In this document: positions 51,017-61,000 of the stretch, piece after piece
How positions within the stretch are numbered: the first letter of the stretch is position 1
Layout: the number at the start of each line of letters is the position of its first letter
Origin: Sphingomonas sp. SUN039
Lineage (GTDB): Bacteria > Pseudomonadota > Alphaproteobacteria > Sphingomonadales > Sphingomonadaceae
NCBI RefSeq assembly: GCF_024758725.1
Contig: NZ_CP096972.1
Span: forward strand, 1,904,001-1,968,000
Reading direction: 5' to 3'
Length of the DNA: 64,000 nt
The notes under the pieces: generated by a model
Databases searched by the model: none
The model's input: only the letters and a program-made list of their open reading frames with translations
What the model was told of the DNA's origin: nothing
Program-made: the position numbers and the translations under genes

Positions 51017-51792
51017 CCCGCCGCTTCGTCGACCTGTCGATCCTGCTCGAAAACGACGTCGTCACCGACCCGCCGTTCATGCGCCCGAAGATAACTTATC
51101 AGGCGCATGGCGACACGATCGGCGAACTCGGGCATTTCTTCCCCGGCGTCACCCAAGAGCAGACCCCCGACGGCGCGGGGTTCGCGGCGGCGGAATGGGT
51201 GACGTTGACCACGCACAACGGGACGCACCTCGATGCGCCCTGGCACTTCCATCCGACCATGAATGGCGGCGAGCGGGCGATCACGATCGACGAGGTGCCG
51301 CTCGACTGGTGCTTCCGCCCGGGGGTCAAGCTCGATTTCCGGCATCTGCCCGACGGCCATGTCGTGACCGCGGAAGAGGTCGAGGCCGAACTGTCGCGCA
51401 TCGGCCACGACCTGCGACCGCTCGACATCGTCCTCGTCAATACCGCGGCAGGCAAAGCGGTCGGCGACCCCGATTTCGTCAATCGCGGCTGCGGCATGGG
51501 TTATGAAGCGACGATGTATCTCACGTCGCGTGGCATCCGCGTGACCGGCACCGACGCATGGAGCTGGGACGCGCCGTTCGCGCACACCGCGAAAAAGGTG
51601 GCGGAGACCGGCGACACGTCGCTGATCTGGGAAGGGCACAAGGCAGGCCGCGATATCGGCTATTGCCACCTCGAAAAGCTGCACAATCTGGAGGCGCTGC
51701 CGGGGAACGGCTTCACCGTCAGCTGCTTCCCGCACAAGATCAAGGGCGCATCCGCCGGATGGACACGCGCGGTCGCGATCTTCGATGACTGA
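51013..51792 (+). CDS. Cyclase/kynurenine-formamidase-family metal hydrolase
   Basis: A 259-residue member of the cyclase family (isatin hydrolase, kynurenine formamidase). The signature HxGTHxDxPxH is complete as His68, His72, Asp74 and His78 in TTHNGTHLDAPWHF, which bind Mn or Zn. It would hydrolyse a lactone, cyclic amide or vinylogous acid formed after ring cleavage. Its 3' end overlaps the next SDR by 8 nt. Confidence 0.9.
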   Translation: MTRRFVDLSILLENDVVTDPPFMRPKITYQAHGDTIGELGHFFPGVTQEQTPDGAGFAAAEWVTLTTHNGTHLDAPWHFHPTMNGGERAITIDEVPLDWCFRPGVKLDFRHLPDGHVVTAEEVEAELSRIGHDLRPLDIVLVNTAAGKAVGDPDFVNRGCGMGYEATMYLTSRGIRVTGTDAWSWDAPFAHTAKKVAETGDTSLIWEGHKAGRDIGYCHLEKLHNLEALPGNGFTVSCFPHKIKGASAGWTRAVAIFDD

Positions 51793-52534
51793 CCCCTTCC
51801 GGCTCGACGGAAAGGTCGCGCTGGTTACGGGAGGGACGCGCGGCATCGGGCGCGCGATTGCGGCGGCTTTTCTGGTCGCGGGCGCAACGGTCGTCATCGC
51901 GAGCGAGGACGGGGACGACACCCGCGTCGCCGCGCACGACCTCGGCTGCACCGGCATCGCCTGCGATGTGACCGATGAGGCCGCACTCGACGCGCTCGTC
52001 GCCGGCACGCTCGCGGCACACGGGGCGCTCGATATCGTCGTGGCCAATGCGGGTATCACCGGGATACCGGGCAGCTGGTCGGGCGAGGATTTCGACCGGG
52101 TTATGGCGATCAACCTGCGCAGTCAGGTGCGCCTGCTCGACAAGGCCCTGCCCCACATGGCGGTACGCGAGGGTGCGAGCGCCGTGCTGGTCGCGAGCAT
52201 TGCAGGGCTGCGGGGGAATGCCGCGATCAACGCCTATGCGCTGGCCAAGGCGGGCGTTGCGCAGCTCGCCCGCAACCTTGCAGTACAATGGGGGCCGAAG
52301 GGTGTGCGGGTCAACGCGATGTCGCCCGGCTTTATCGCGACGCCGCTCTCGGCCCCGCTGCTCGCCGATGCAGCCTTCATGGCGCGCAGGATGCAGATGA
52401 CGCCGCTGCGTCGCGCCGGGACGCCCGAAGACATCGCCAACGCCGCGCTGTTCCTCGCCTCCCCCGCCGCCGCCTTCGTCACCGGCCACACGCTCGTCGT
52501 CGATGGCGGCACGACGATTACCGACGGGAGTTGA
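51785..52534 (+). CDS. Short-chain dehydrogenase/reductase
   Basis: A 249-residue SDR with TGGTRGIG, NAGI, Ser in LVASIAGLRG, and catalytic Tyr/Lys in NAYALAKAG. It ends TGHTLVVDGGTTITDGS. It lies between the cyclase and the Rieske oxygenase and overlaps both. A 70-bp relic of a very similar gene end lies 1.1 kb downstream, after the Rieske gene. Confidence 0.92.
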   Translation: MTDPFRLDGKVALVTGGTRGIGRAIAAAFLVAGATVVIASEDGDDTRVAAHDLGCTGIACDVTDEAALDALVAGTLAAHGALDIVVANAGITGIPGSWSGEDFDRVMAINLRSQVRLLDKALPHMAVREGASAVLVASIAGLRGNAAINAYALAKAGVAQLARNLAVQWGPKGVRVNAMSPGFIATPLSAPLLADAAFMARRMQMTPLRRAGTPEDIANAALFLASPAAAFVTGHTLVVDGGTTITDGS

Positions 52535-53556
52535 TGATGACGACTTATCTCAAGGATGTCTGGTACATGGCGGCGTGGTGCGAGGAACTGGGAGACGGGC
52601 TGCTCGGTCGTCGCCTTTTCGACCGCGCCATCGTTTTGTTCAGGACCGCCGACGGCGTCGCCGCGCTCGCCGATCGCTGCCCGCACCGCTTTGCACCCTT
52701 GAGCCTCGGCACCAAGGCGGACGAGGGCGTCATATGCCCCTATCACGGCCTGACCTTCGACGCTGCGGGGCAATGTGTCCGCAATCCGTTTTCGGGGAAG
52801 ATCCCGCCCGCGGCCCGCGTCGACAGCTGGGCATGCATCGAGCGGGACGGCATCGTCTGGTTGTGGGGTGGTTCACGCGAGACTGCCGACGCATCGCTCA
52901 TCCCCGATTTCTCGGTCGTTGCCGACGGCCCAAACGTACGCGTGGTACGCGGCTACACGCTGCTTGAGGCACCCTATGAATTCGGCACCGACAATCTCAT
53001 GGACCTGTCGCACATCGAGTTCGTCCACAAGGGCAGCTTTGCCGGAAATGGCGTGATCTTCGCCGGTCGTCACGCGGTCAGGGACGAAGGGACGACCCTA
53101 CACTCTGACTGGTGGATGCCGGGGGTGAAGGCTCCGCCGCACACATTCGGTATCTACCCGCCGGAGATGGATTGCGACCACTGGCTCGACATGCGCTGGA
53201 ACGCGCCCGCCTCGATGCACCTCGAAATCGGCGCTTGCCCGGCAGGAGCATTGCGCGACGGCGGCGTAATCGCACATCAGGCGCACATCCTGACGCCCGC
53301 GAGTGCGACAACGACGCATTATTTCTGGGCGACGACACGCGGCCATGACCTCGAATCGGTCGAGACCGATGCCTTCCTCCGCCAGCTCTTCGCGCAGGCC
53401 TTCGACGAGGAGGACAAGCCGATCATCAAGGCGGCGTACGAAAATCTGGAGGGTGAGGACTTCTGGGCTGCCAAGCCGCTTTCGCTCGGGATCGACGCAG
53501 GCGGGACTCGTGCAAGGCGCAAGGTCGAAGCGATGCTGCGCGCGGAAGCCGCCTAG
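52534..53556 (+). CDS. Rieske oxygenase, VanA-type O-demethylase/ring hydroxylase alpha subunit
   Basis: A 340-residue oxygenase. The Rieske 2Fe-2S ligands are Cys49, His51, Cys68 and His71 (DRCPHRFAPL and CPYHGL). The mononuclear iron site is in DNLMDLSHIEFVHKG. Length and plan fit the vanillate O-demethylase/homotrimeric alpha-only group rather than an alpha-beta dioxygenase. No reductase gene is adjacent, so electrons must come from elsewhere. It is the last gene of the 45796-53556 operon. O-demethylation of a methoxylated ring would suit the context. Confidence 0.92.
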   Translation: MMTTYLKDVWYMAAWCEELGDGLLGRRLFDRAIVLFRTADGVAALADRCPHRFAPLSLGTKADEGVICPYHGLTFDAAGQCVRNPFSGKIPPAARVDSWACIERDGIVWLWGGSRETADASLIPDFSVVADGPNVRVVRGYTLLEAPYEFGTDNLMDLSHIEFVHKGSFAGNGVIFAGRHAVRDEGTTLHSDWWMPGVKAPPHTFGIYPPEMDCDHWLDMRWNAPASMHLEIGACPAGALRDGGVIAHQAHILTPASATTTHYFWATTRGHDLESVETDAFLRQLFAQAFDEEDKPIIKAAYENLEGEDFWAAKPLSLGIDAGGTRARRKVEAMLRAEAA

Positions 53557-53590
53557 CGAGCGTTGCTCGGCGAGATCACCGGGCTTTCGA

Positions 53591-53660
53591 CGCCGCCGCC
53601 TTCGTCACCGGCCATACGCTCGTCGTCGATGGCGGGACGGCAATTACCGACGGGAGTTGA
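53591..53660 (+). pseudogene. Relic of an SDR 3' end
   Basis: The 70 bp match the last 70 bp of the SDR gene at 52465-52534 with 4 mismatches and no gap, including the stop codon. It encodes AAAFVTGHTLVVDGGTAITD, then GS and stop, with no upstream SDR sequence. This is the scar of a duplication followed by deletion around the Rieske gene. The convergent O-methyltransferase gene ends inside it. Confidence 0.85.
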
Positions 53661-54282
53661 TACTCAGTTCTACCCCGCTGCCGATGTCGAGCAGCACACT
53701 CGATAGTTGGGGCGCCGCTGCCACTGCAGCGCGATAGGCATCGGCGTGGGCGCGATCGTGCTCGGGGCGCAGCATGTTGTCGGCGAGGATGGCGCCGCCC
53801 GGGGCGAGCTTCGGTAGCACGGCGTCGAAACAGGCGACGTAAAGCTCTTTCCAGATATCGATCAGCACGAGGTCGAAGCTGCCGCTGTCCGCTGCCGTCA
53901 TCGCGACCGCATCGCCGCAGCGGAATTCGACAAACCCGTCGAGGCCGGCGCTGGCTAGTTCCGCCCTGGCAAAGTCCTGCTTGTAACCGGCAACATCCAT
54001 GCTGACGACCTGCCCGCCGACGGCGCGCGCCGCGTCGGCAAGGAACAGCGTCGAATAGCCATAGCTCGTGCCGAGTTCGAGGATGCGGGGCGGCTGTCTG
54101 CCGATGACGAGGGCGTGGATCAGCCAGCCGACCTCGGGCCCGACCGGCAACAGGAACTCGTCGCGCACCGCCATGCCGCGTTCGCGCCCGAGCATCGCCA
54201 TCTTCGCGATATCGGCCGTGCGGCGCGCCTCATATCTGTCGAGCGCCATCTGCACTACGGGATCGTCGAACACGACGCCCAT
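53644..54282 (-). CDS. Class I SAM-dependent O-methyltransferase (caffeoyl-CoA OMT-like)
   Basis: A 212-residue catechol/caffeoyl-CoA-type methyltransferase. The SAM motif is ILELGTSYGYSTLFLADAA. The metal-site aspartates are in VLIDIWKELYVACF and ILADNMLRPEHD. It would methylate one OH of a catechol, or run as a protective side reaction. It begins 4 nt after the GH1 stop in the TonB-GH1-OMT operon. Its last residues (SINSRR) are encoded on the back of the SDR relic, so its C-terminus may have been altered by that rearrangement. Confidence 0.87.
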   Translation of the reverse strand: MGVVFDDPVVQMALDRYEARRTADIAKMAMLGRERGMAVRDEFLLPVGPEVGWLIHALVIGRQPPRILELGTSYGYSTLFLADAARAVGGQVVSMDVAGYKQDFARAELASAGLDGFVEFRCGDAVAMTAADSGSFDLVLIDIWKELYVACFDAVLPKLAPGGAILADNMLRPEHDRAHADAYRAAVAAAPQLSSVLLDIGSGVELSINSRR

Positions 54283-54286
54283 AGTG

Positions 54287-55588
54287 TCAGACCGCGTGTG
54301 CGCGCGCGATCCGGCCGAGCACGGCAGCGCTCGGTTTCGGCGTCCGCTTGAACGTCACCGGATCGACGCTGTGCAGGCCGAATTTGAATTTATAGCCAAA
54401 CACCCATTCGAAATTGTCGAGCAGCGACCAGTGGAGATAACCCTTCACCGGCACACCGTCGCCGATCGCCTTATGCAGTTCGGCTAGGGCGTCGCCGATC
54501 AGTCTGGCGCGGACGCTGTCGTCGGTCGCGCTGACGCCATGCTCCGTGACGTACACGGGCACGCGCGCGACGTCCCAGGCGTGACGGACAGCACCCGCGA
54601 GCGACGGCGCATAGACTTCGCCGCCCATCATGTTGCGGACGGCGTTCGCGGGGGGCGGGAGCTTGCCCGTCGCGCTCCACACGTTGCGCTCGTAATTCTG
54701 GACGCCGACGAACTCGTCGCCGCGCGCGGCGCGCAGCCAGTCGCCGTAATATTTCTCGCGCATCGCCGGCGCGAGCGTGTCCGGCCCGCCCTGTTCGTCG
54801 AGCATGGCGAGGCTGACGCCGACGGGCAGGTCGCCGCGCACCGCCTTGATCGCCGCGCGCCCCGCCTTGTGTGCAGCAAGCAGATGCGCCTTCACCTGCG
54901 CCGCGTCGGGCACCCATAAAGCGTTACCTGCGAGGAACAGCGGCACGCCGAGCGATTTCGCTGCCGCCTCCGCCATCGCCTTGTCGGCATCGAGCAGCCC
55001 GGCAGGCAGGATGTCGCCAAGCACGCCCGCAAGGTTCGGCTCGTTCAGCGTCGTTGCGTGGCCGATACCGTCGGCCAGGTGCCGCGCAGCACGGTCGCAG
55101 AAGCGTGCGAACAGTTCCGGTCCCTGTGCATTCATCCATCCGCCGCGCGCCGCAAACCAGCGCGGGGTGGTGAAATGGTTGAACGTCACGAACGGCTCGA
55201 GGCCCCGCGCACGGCACCCCGCAATCATGCCCTTGTAATGGTCGAGCATCGCGATCGAGAAACGTCCCGGCTCCGGCTCGATCCGCGCCCATTCGAGGCT
55301 GAAGCGATAGGCGCCGAGTCCCATGCGCTGGACCAGGTCCATGTCGGTGCGCCACAGCGCGAAACTGTTGCACGCGTCGCCCGAGGGTTCGGCGAAAACG
55401 CTGGGCCTGGTATTCTCGAGCCACCAGCAATCGCTGTTGACGTTGTTCCCCTCCACCTGGTGCGCCGCAGTCGCGGCCCCCCAGAGGAAGCCCTTTGGAA
55501 AGCGGCGCGCGCCGCGAGTGGTGGCCAAGGCCGGGGCTGCGGCGAGCGCCGCCCCGGCGGCGAGGACGGTGCGGCGGTCGATCTCCAT
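54287..55588 (-). CDS. Tat-exported GH1 family beta-glucosidase
   Basis: A 433-residue glycoside hydrolase family 1 enzyme with a twin-arginine signal (MEIDRRTVLAAGAALAAAPA). The acid/base glutamate is Glu183 in TLNEPN. The nucleophile is Glu349 in VYVTEHGVS, where the usual ENG reads EHG. FLWGAATAAHQVEG is the N-terminal GH1 signature. It would act in the periplasm on a beta-glucoside imported by the receptor encoded 4 nt upstream, consistent with removing glucose from a plant glycoside. Confidence 0.92.
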   Translation of the reverse strand: MEIDRRTVLAAGAALAAAPALATTRGARRFPKGFLWGAATAAHQVEGNNVNSDCWWLENTRPSVFAEPSGDACNSFALWRTDMDLVQRMGLGAYRFSLEWARIEPEPGRFSIAMLDHYKGMIAGCRARGLEPFVTFNHFTTPRWFAARGGWMNAQGPELFARFCDRAARHLADGIGHATTLNEPNLAGVLGDILPAGLLDADKAMAEAAAKSLGVPLFLAGNALWVPDAAQVKAHLLAAHKAGRAAIKAVRGDLPVGVSLAMLDEQGGPDTLAPAMREKYYGDWLRAARGDEFVGVQNYERNVWSATGKLPPPANAVRNMMGGEVYAPSLAGAVRHAWDVARVPVYVTEHGVSATDDSVRARLIGDALAELHKAIGDGVPVKGYLHWSLLDNFEWVFGYKFKFGLHSVDPVTFKRTPKPSAAVLGRIARAHAV

Positions 55589-55592
55589 GGTC

Positions 55593-57893
55593 CTAGAAGT
55601 CGAACCCGGCCCGCACGCCAACGACCCGCGCGGTCAGGCCCGCCACCGGCCAAGCGCGGATGCCGCCATCGGCTTGCCCGGCAAAGGTGCTGGCAAGAAA
55701 AGCAGTCGGCTCGCGCGACTTGGTCAGGTTGCGGACGAAAATCGATGCCGACCATCCCGCCTCGCCGCGCCCGCGTATGCCGATGCCGAGGTTGATCAAC
55801 TCGTGTGCCGGGAAACGGTAACGCGGGTCGGCGCGCGAGGCGAGCAGCACTTCGCTCTTGTAAACGAGGTTGGCGTTCAGGAAGCCCTCGACCGTGTCGC
55901 CGAACGGCACCGCATAATCGGTCGACAACGTGAACTTGTGCTTCGGCGCATTCAGGAACTGGGTACCGCCCAGATTGCCGCCGTCGTCGCCGACATAGCC
56001 GGTCGGGAAAGTGATATCGTTATACTGATAACCCCCGTTGACCGACAGGCCCGGCAGAATGCGGCCCTGGATGGTTAGCTCGAAGCCCTTCGACGTGACG
56101 CTCGGCACGTTCAGCGGCTGCGACACCAGCGCAGTGCCGACAAAGACGCTCGTCTGGCTCTGAAAGTTCTTGAGCTTGGTGTAAAAAACGTTGGCGGCGA
56201 GCTGGAAGCGGCTGATCCCGAACTTCGCGCCGAGTTCGAACGTATCGGCCGATTCGGGCAGCAGCTGGAACAGCGCCCCCGCCGGGTTGGAGCCGACGGC
56301 CGGCGGCTTGTAGCCACGCGAATAGGACGCATAGATATTGGTCCCGGCATTCGGACGATAGCTGACGCCAATGCGGCCTGACAGATTGCTGTCGGTCGTC
56401 GTGAAGGCCGTTGTCGGGACAAGCGTGTTTACGCCGGTGAGCGTCAGGTTTTTGTAGTCCGAATAGCGCAGGCCACCAAAGATGTTGAACTGATCGCCAA
56501 GCTTCAGCGTGGCATCGGTAAATACCGCGATTGTCCGATTGGTCGTCTGCTCGATAGTGAAGCTCGTCGGCACCGGGCAGAAGAAGCCCGCTGCCGTGCA
56601 AACGCTGAATCCCGTGCGGTTGCCCTGAAGGTTGTTGCCGAACGCATAGGGTCCGGCGCCGAGCGGCTTTCGGTTGAAGCGGAAGTCGTTGTAGTAAACG
56701 CCCCCGACAACATCCAGGCTGCTCCCCGTGTAGGCCAAGCGCAGTTCCTGATTGAAGCCGCGGCTGTCCTCCTGCGCTTTCTCCTGCCGCGCGGCCGGCG
56801 CGCCGGTCAGGCGGGAGAAATCGCGCGTATACTGGGTGAAGCCGCGCTCGCGATAACCGGTAACCGATGTGAGCGTCAGATTATCGTTAAGTTCCCAATC
56901 GATGATGCCCGAAATGCCGCCGGTGTTCAGCGTCATGAAAGTCGGGATGTCTTCGCAATATTCCTCGGCCCGCTGCGTTATCACGACGTTGCAGCCCGTC
57001 GGGCTGGTGTAGGCACCTGTCGAGATACCACCGATGGTTCCGCCGGGAGGGCCGAAGGGCGTCGTGCCATTGGGCGCAATCGCGATAGCGAAGAAGGTCT
57101 GGCCGTCCTGCACTTCCTTGGCATATTCGCCGATCAGGTTGACGGTCACCCGCTCGCTGGGCCTGAGCAGTACGCGCGCACGGACGCCGTAATCCTCGAT
57201 GACATTCTCGCGACCGGTTGTTTTGCTGCGCTGGAGACCGGTTTCGCGTTTGTACTGTGCCGCTACGCGGATCGCTGCGTCATCGCCGAGCGGCAGGTTG
57301 ATCGCGCTGCGCAGGACAAGTTCACCCACTTCGGAGCCGCCGGTGCCCTTGTTGGCGTAATCGACCGCGACCGATGACTTGATCCGGTCGGTGGTCGGCG
57401 CGACGGTCGTCATGTTGATGACGCCCGCCGATGCGCCCTGGCCGAACAGCGTGCCTTGCGGCCCGCGCAGAACCTCGACCTGCGCCAGGTCGAAGATTTG
57501 CGGGAAGTTGAGGTTGCCGACCGGCACCTGGTCGACGACGAGCGCCACTGATGGGGCAACGCTGGGGTTGAACACGCCGGTGCCGAGACCGCGCAGGCGT
57601 CCGCCGCCGTTGGTTTCGCCGCCGGAAGTCTGGCTGATCTCGAGCGCGGGCGTGATCCGCTGCAGGTCGGTGACGTTGTAGATCTGGTCGCGCGCGAGCT
57701 GGGCGGCGGTGGCGACGCTGACGGGCAGCGGCACGTCGATCAGGTTTTCCTCGCGTTTGCGCGCGGTGACGGTGATGACGTCCTCGGTCGCGCCGTCCGC
57801 CGATGCGGCTTGAGGTGTCTGTGCGAACGCGGGCTGTGCCACCGCGAACAGGCCAGTCCCCGCGAGCAGCAACGCCTTCTGTGCCTTGGTCAT
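55593..57893 (-). CDS. TonB-dependent outer-membrane receptor
   Basis: A 766-residue receptor: signal peptide (ending AQPAFAQ), a TonB-box-like DVITVTARKRE, a plug domain (QVEVLRGPQGTLFGQGASAG) and a 22-strand barrel ending GVRAGFDF. It takes up a substrate too large or scarce for porins. As the first gene of an operon with an exported beta-glucosidase and next to a rhamnosidase cluster, the likely substrate is a rhamnosyl-glucoside. A LysR-type box lies 86-100 nt upstream. Confidence 0.95.
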   Translation of the reverse strand: MTKAQKALLLAGTGLFAVAQPAFAQTPQAASADGATEDVITVTARKREENLIDVPLPVSVATAAQLARDQIYNVTDLQRITPALEISQTSGGETNGGGRLRGLGTGVFNPSVAPSVALVVDQVPVGNLNFPQIFDLAQVEVLRGPQGTLFGQGASAGVINMTTVAPTTDRIKSSVAVDYANKGTGGSEVGELVLRSAINLPLGDDAAIRVAAQYKRETGLQRSKTTGRENVIEDYGVRARVLLRPSERVTVNLIGEYAKEVQDGQTFFAIAIAPNGTTPFGPPGGTIGGISTGAYTSPTGCNVVITQRAEEYCEDIPTFMTLNTGGISGIIDWELNDNLTLTSVTGYRERGFTQYTRDFSRLTGAPAARQEKAQEDSRGFNQELRLAYTGSSLDVVGGVYYNDFRFNRKPLGAGPYAFGNNLQGNRTGFSVCTAAGFFCPVPTSFTIEQTTNRTIAVFTDATLKLGDQFNIFGGLRYSDYKNLTLTGVNTLVPTTAFTTTDSNLSGRIGVSYRPNAGTNIYASYSRGYKPPAVGSNPAGALFQLLPESADTFELGAKFGISRFQLAANVFYTKLKNFQSQTSVFVGTALVSQPLNVPSVTSKGFELTIQGRILPGLSVNGGYQYNDITFPTGYVGDDGGNLGGTQFLNAPKHKFTLSTDYAVPFGDTVEGFLNANLVYKSEVLLASRADPRYRFPAHELINLGIGIRGRGEAGWSASIFVRNLTKSREPTAFLASTFAGQADGGIRAWPVAGLTARVVGVRAGFDF

Positions 57894-57978
57894 CCCGATC
57901 TCCCCTTTTATGCCGACGCTTGGCGTCGATTGTTGTGATCGGGTTAGCTACGGCAGCAGGATGGATCGAACCTAAAGG

Positions 57979-57993
57979 ATCGATAGCTGCTAT
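57979..57993. promoter_or_regulatory. LysR-type box ATCGATAGCTGCTAT upstream of the TonB receptor operon
   Basis: Identical over 15 bp to the site at 42045-42059 before the MFS operon. Here the dyad is more complete (GATAG-CTG-CTATC, 57982-57994). It lies 86-100 nt upstream of the receptor start in a 184-bp intergenic region. Confidence 0.7.
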
Positions 57994-58077
57994 CTACCCG
58001 ATCATATCCAGGAGACTTTGGCCGCGCTCGATCCATAGGTAAAATCGTTATTCCGGCTCCAAAATCATTTATCGGAT

Positions 58078-61000
58078 CTATCGTTCGCCGACCAAAGTCA
58101 CCGGTCCGATCAACCCCGAGGGGCGCAGCGGCGCGTCGGCGCGATAGGTCGGCATGGAGGTGTAGGTCACCTTCGTTGCCCCCGGCTGCTGATCGCCGAT
58201 CAGGCGATTGACCCACAGATTGGCAACACGGATGTCGAGCTGGTTGGTTCCGGGCTTGGCGAAAGCCGACACATCGATCCGGTAGGGCGCATGCCAGGCG
58301 CTGCCAGCAAGCTTGCCGTTCACGCGGACCTCGGCGAGTTCCTTGACCTTCCCGAGATCGAGCCACAGCGGCTGACCCGTTTTCCAGCCCTTGGGCGCGG
58401 TAAATGTGCTCCCATAGCTGGCGACACCCGAGAAATATTTGATTCCGGGATCGGCGTTGGTTTCGAGCGGCGCAAGCGACGTCATCGTGGTCGAAGCTGG
58501 CGCGCCCCGGCCCGCCTCGAACGTGACTGTCCATGGACCGGCCACCTGTCCGACTTCGCTCGGCACGAGCTTCTTGAGCATCAGCGAGTCGGCGACGGCA
58601 GGCTTGCGGAACACCACGAAGACCGACTCTTCCGGCGCTAGGTCGAGCGCGATCACGGTCTGGCCGTTTTCGGTGCGGTAGCTGACTGGCTCGCTGGTGC
58701 CAGTATCGGCGTGCCATAGCTCGGGCACCTTGCCGGTGACACGAAAGCGGGCCTCGATGGACTCGGCGCGGTTCTTGCGGTTGACGAGGAACCACGCGTC
58801 GCCATCCGACAGCTTGCGGTGGACGAACGGCACCTCCGCACCCTCGGCACCGGTGAAGGCGAAGTCCGATGCTACGCCGATTGACCCTAGAGCCTCGGCG
58901 ATATTGTTCGTGCCAATCACCCGCCCCTTGCCGACGTTGAGAGTCAGCACATCCGAACGCGGTGCCCAAAGCTTCGCGACCAATGCCGCATATTCTGCCG
59001 CATCCCCGGAAAGGCTCGGGCTGCCTTCAGGTGCTTTACCGACAATCGTCGCGCCGCCCTCGGCCAGTGCGGCAATCCGTTTGAGTGCGGCGAGCGTCAT
59101 CATCCGCGAGGAGCCGCCGAGGTAAAGCGCCCTGTACCGCGCCCCACCGGGGGTAACCAGTTCATTGCCCTCGTTCGCCAGCGCGCCGACCAGCGCATCG
59201 AAATTGACGAAGTCATAGGCGTGGGTCTTGGGCGCATCGGCAACGACCTGTTCGCCGTAAAGCCCGGTCAGCGGGCCTTCCTCACCGTAGAAATAGGCGA
59301 CATCCGCGACGTTGCGTCCCTCTTGAAGCAGCAATGACGTCCGCGCCATGTAATCGACCCATGGCTTGGCAAGCTCGGCCCAGGTTTCGTGCCGGTTGAA
59401 ATACTGGCCGAAGATGAACAGTGACAGCCCCGGGACCTTGTCATCGACCGGCTGGTGGACCGAGGTGTGGATCACCGGGCGATTGACCCCGGTGACGAAT
59501 TCCAGATCGATCACCGGCCGCAGATCGCTCGGCGCATAGTTCCACGGGTTCATCGAGGCAGTCAGCGATTCCGCCGCAACCAGATTCTGGCCGTAGATAT
59601 GCGCAACCGAGGCAGCACCCTTGATGTCGGCGAGGTAGGTCTTCTTCGGCCCTTCTTCGCGGCTGTGAGTCCACATCGCCGCCATCGGCACATCGGCGTG
59701 GCGGCGCATGGACATGTCGTCACCGAGCGAGGGGCGCTTGTCCTCCAGCGCCTCGCCATAGACCGACAGGCCGTTCGCATGCGCGACGCGGGCAACAGTG
59801 CCGTAATGCTCGGACGCCATCAGATCGCCGAGGGTACGGCGATAGTCGTAGAGGAACGCGTCCGACTGCGCGCGCGTGCCGACAAGCGTCCCGGTGAGCG
59901 CCGGGAACCATGGCACCGGGTCATACCCACGCAGCTTTTTGAACTGCGCGATCATCTGCGGTGTCCAGTTCGCCGCGCCGACTTCGATCGAGTCGGTCAG
60001 GATTGCCCGGACGCCCCGTGAGCCGAGCTGGCCGCCCGAGGCATCCTTGTACATGCCGATATAGTGATCGAGGTAGCGCTGCACCGCCGCGCCATCGAAC
60101 TTGTCGACCTCCAGGCCAGTGGCCTCGGGCGGGGCCGGGTGGTTGGTAGTGCCGAGCAGCGAATAGCCGAAGCGGACGACACGCCAGTTCCCCCCATTGG
60201 CCAGGCGCGGCGGAGTCCAGTCGAGCGACCCATCTGCCTTCAGCCTGTCGGTCAGGTCGAGCACCGCGCCTGGGGCAATCCCGGCGGCGCCATCGGCGGG
60301 CGCGGTCAGCGCGTAATAATCCTGCGACAGCGAGAAACCGGCCTTGGTCTCATAGCGGTCGATCCGCGCATCGCCGGTCAGTCGCAGATCGCCGATCGTC
60401 ATCGGCTTGGCCATCATCGCCGCGCCCATGCTCGAAAAGATGTCGCCGCCCATGGCGAGGCCCGGCGCCGCCGCACCGAGCTGGATACCAAGCCCCTTCT
60501 TGCGGAAAAACTCGACCCGGAAATAGCGTGCGGTAACGGGCGCGATGGCGGTCGTGACCGGTACCTGCGCTGTCTCGAAATCGGCGACTTGCCGCCAGTC
60601 GGTGCCGTTGTCGCTGGCTTCGAGGCGCGGCGAATAGAGTGCACCGACGAACATCATCGCTGCGCCGGGCGCGAACATCGAAACGCTGCGCGCGGTCACC
60701 GGTTTTCCATAGTCGAGCGTGACGACCGGGTTGGCACCGCTGCTGCCGCGCGGAATATCGACGCCCTGGGCCAGATCGCCATCCGCGAGGCGCGAGATAT
60801 CAAGCGCCTTGCCGCTCCCGTCCTGTGCGGCAACCGGGATCAGCGCGCTTGCGCTGGTCACCGGCCATGCCAGCACCCGCACCTCACCATAGTGCTGCGG
60901 CGGGGCCGCAGCCCTTTCACCGCTGATCATCTCTTCGATGCCAGTGGCGGGGGCAATGTTGCCGAACGGCCCGGTCGTCTGCGGCGGCGGGGCGAGTTTG

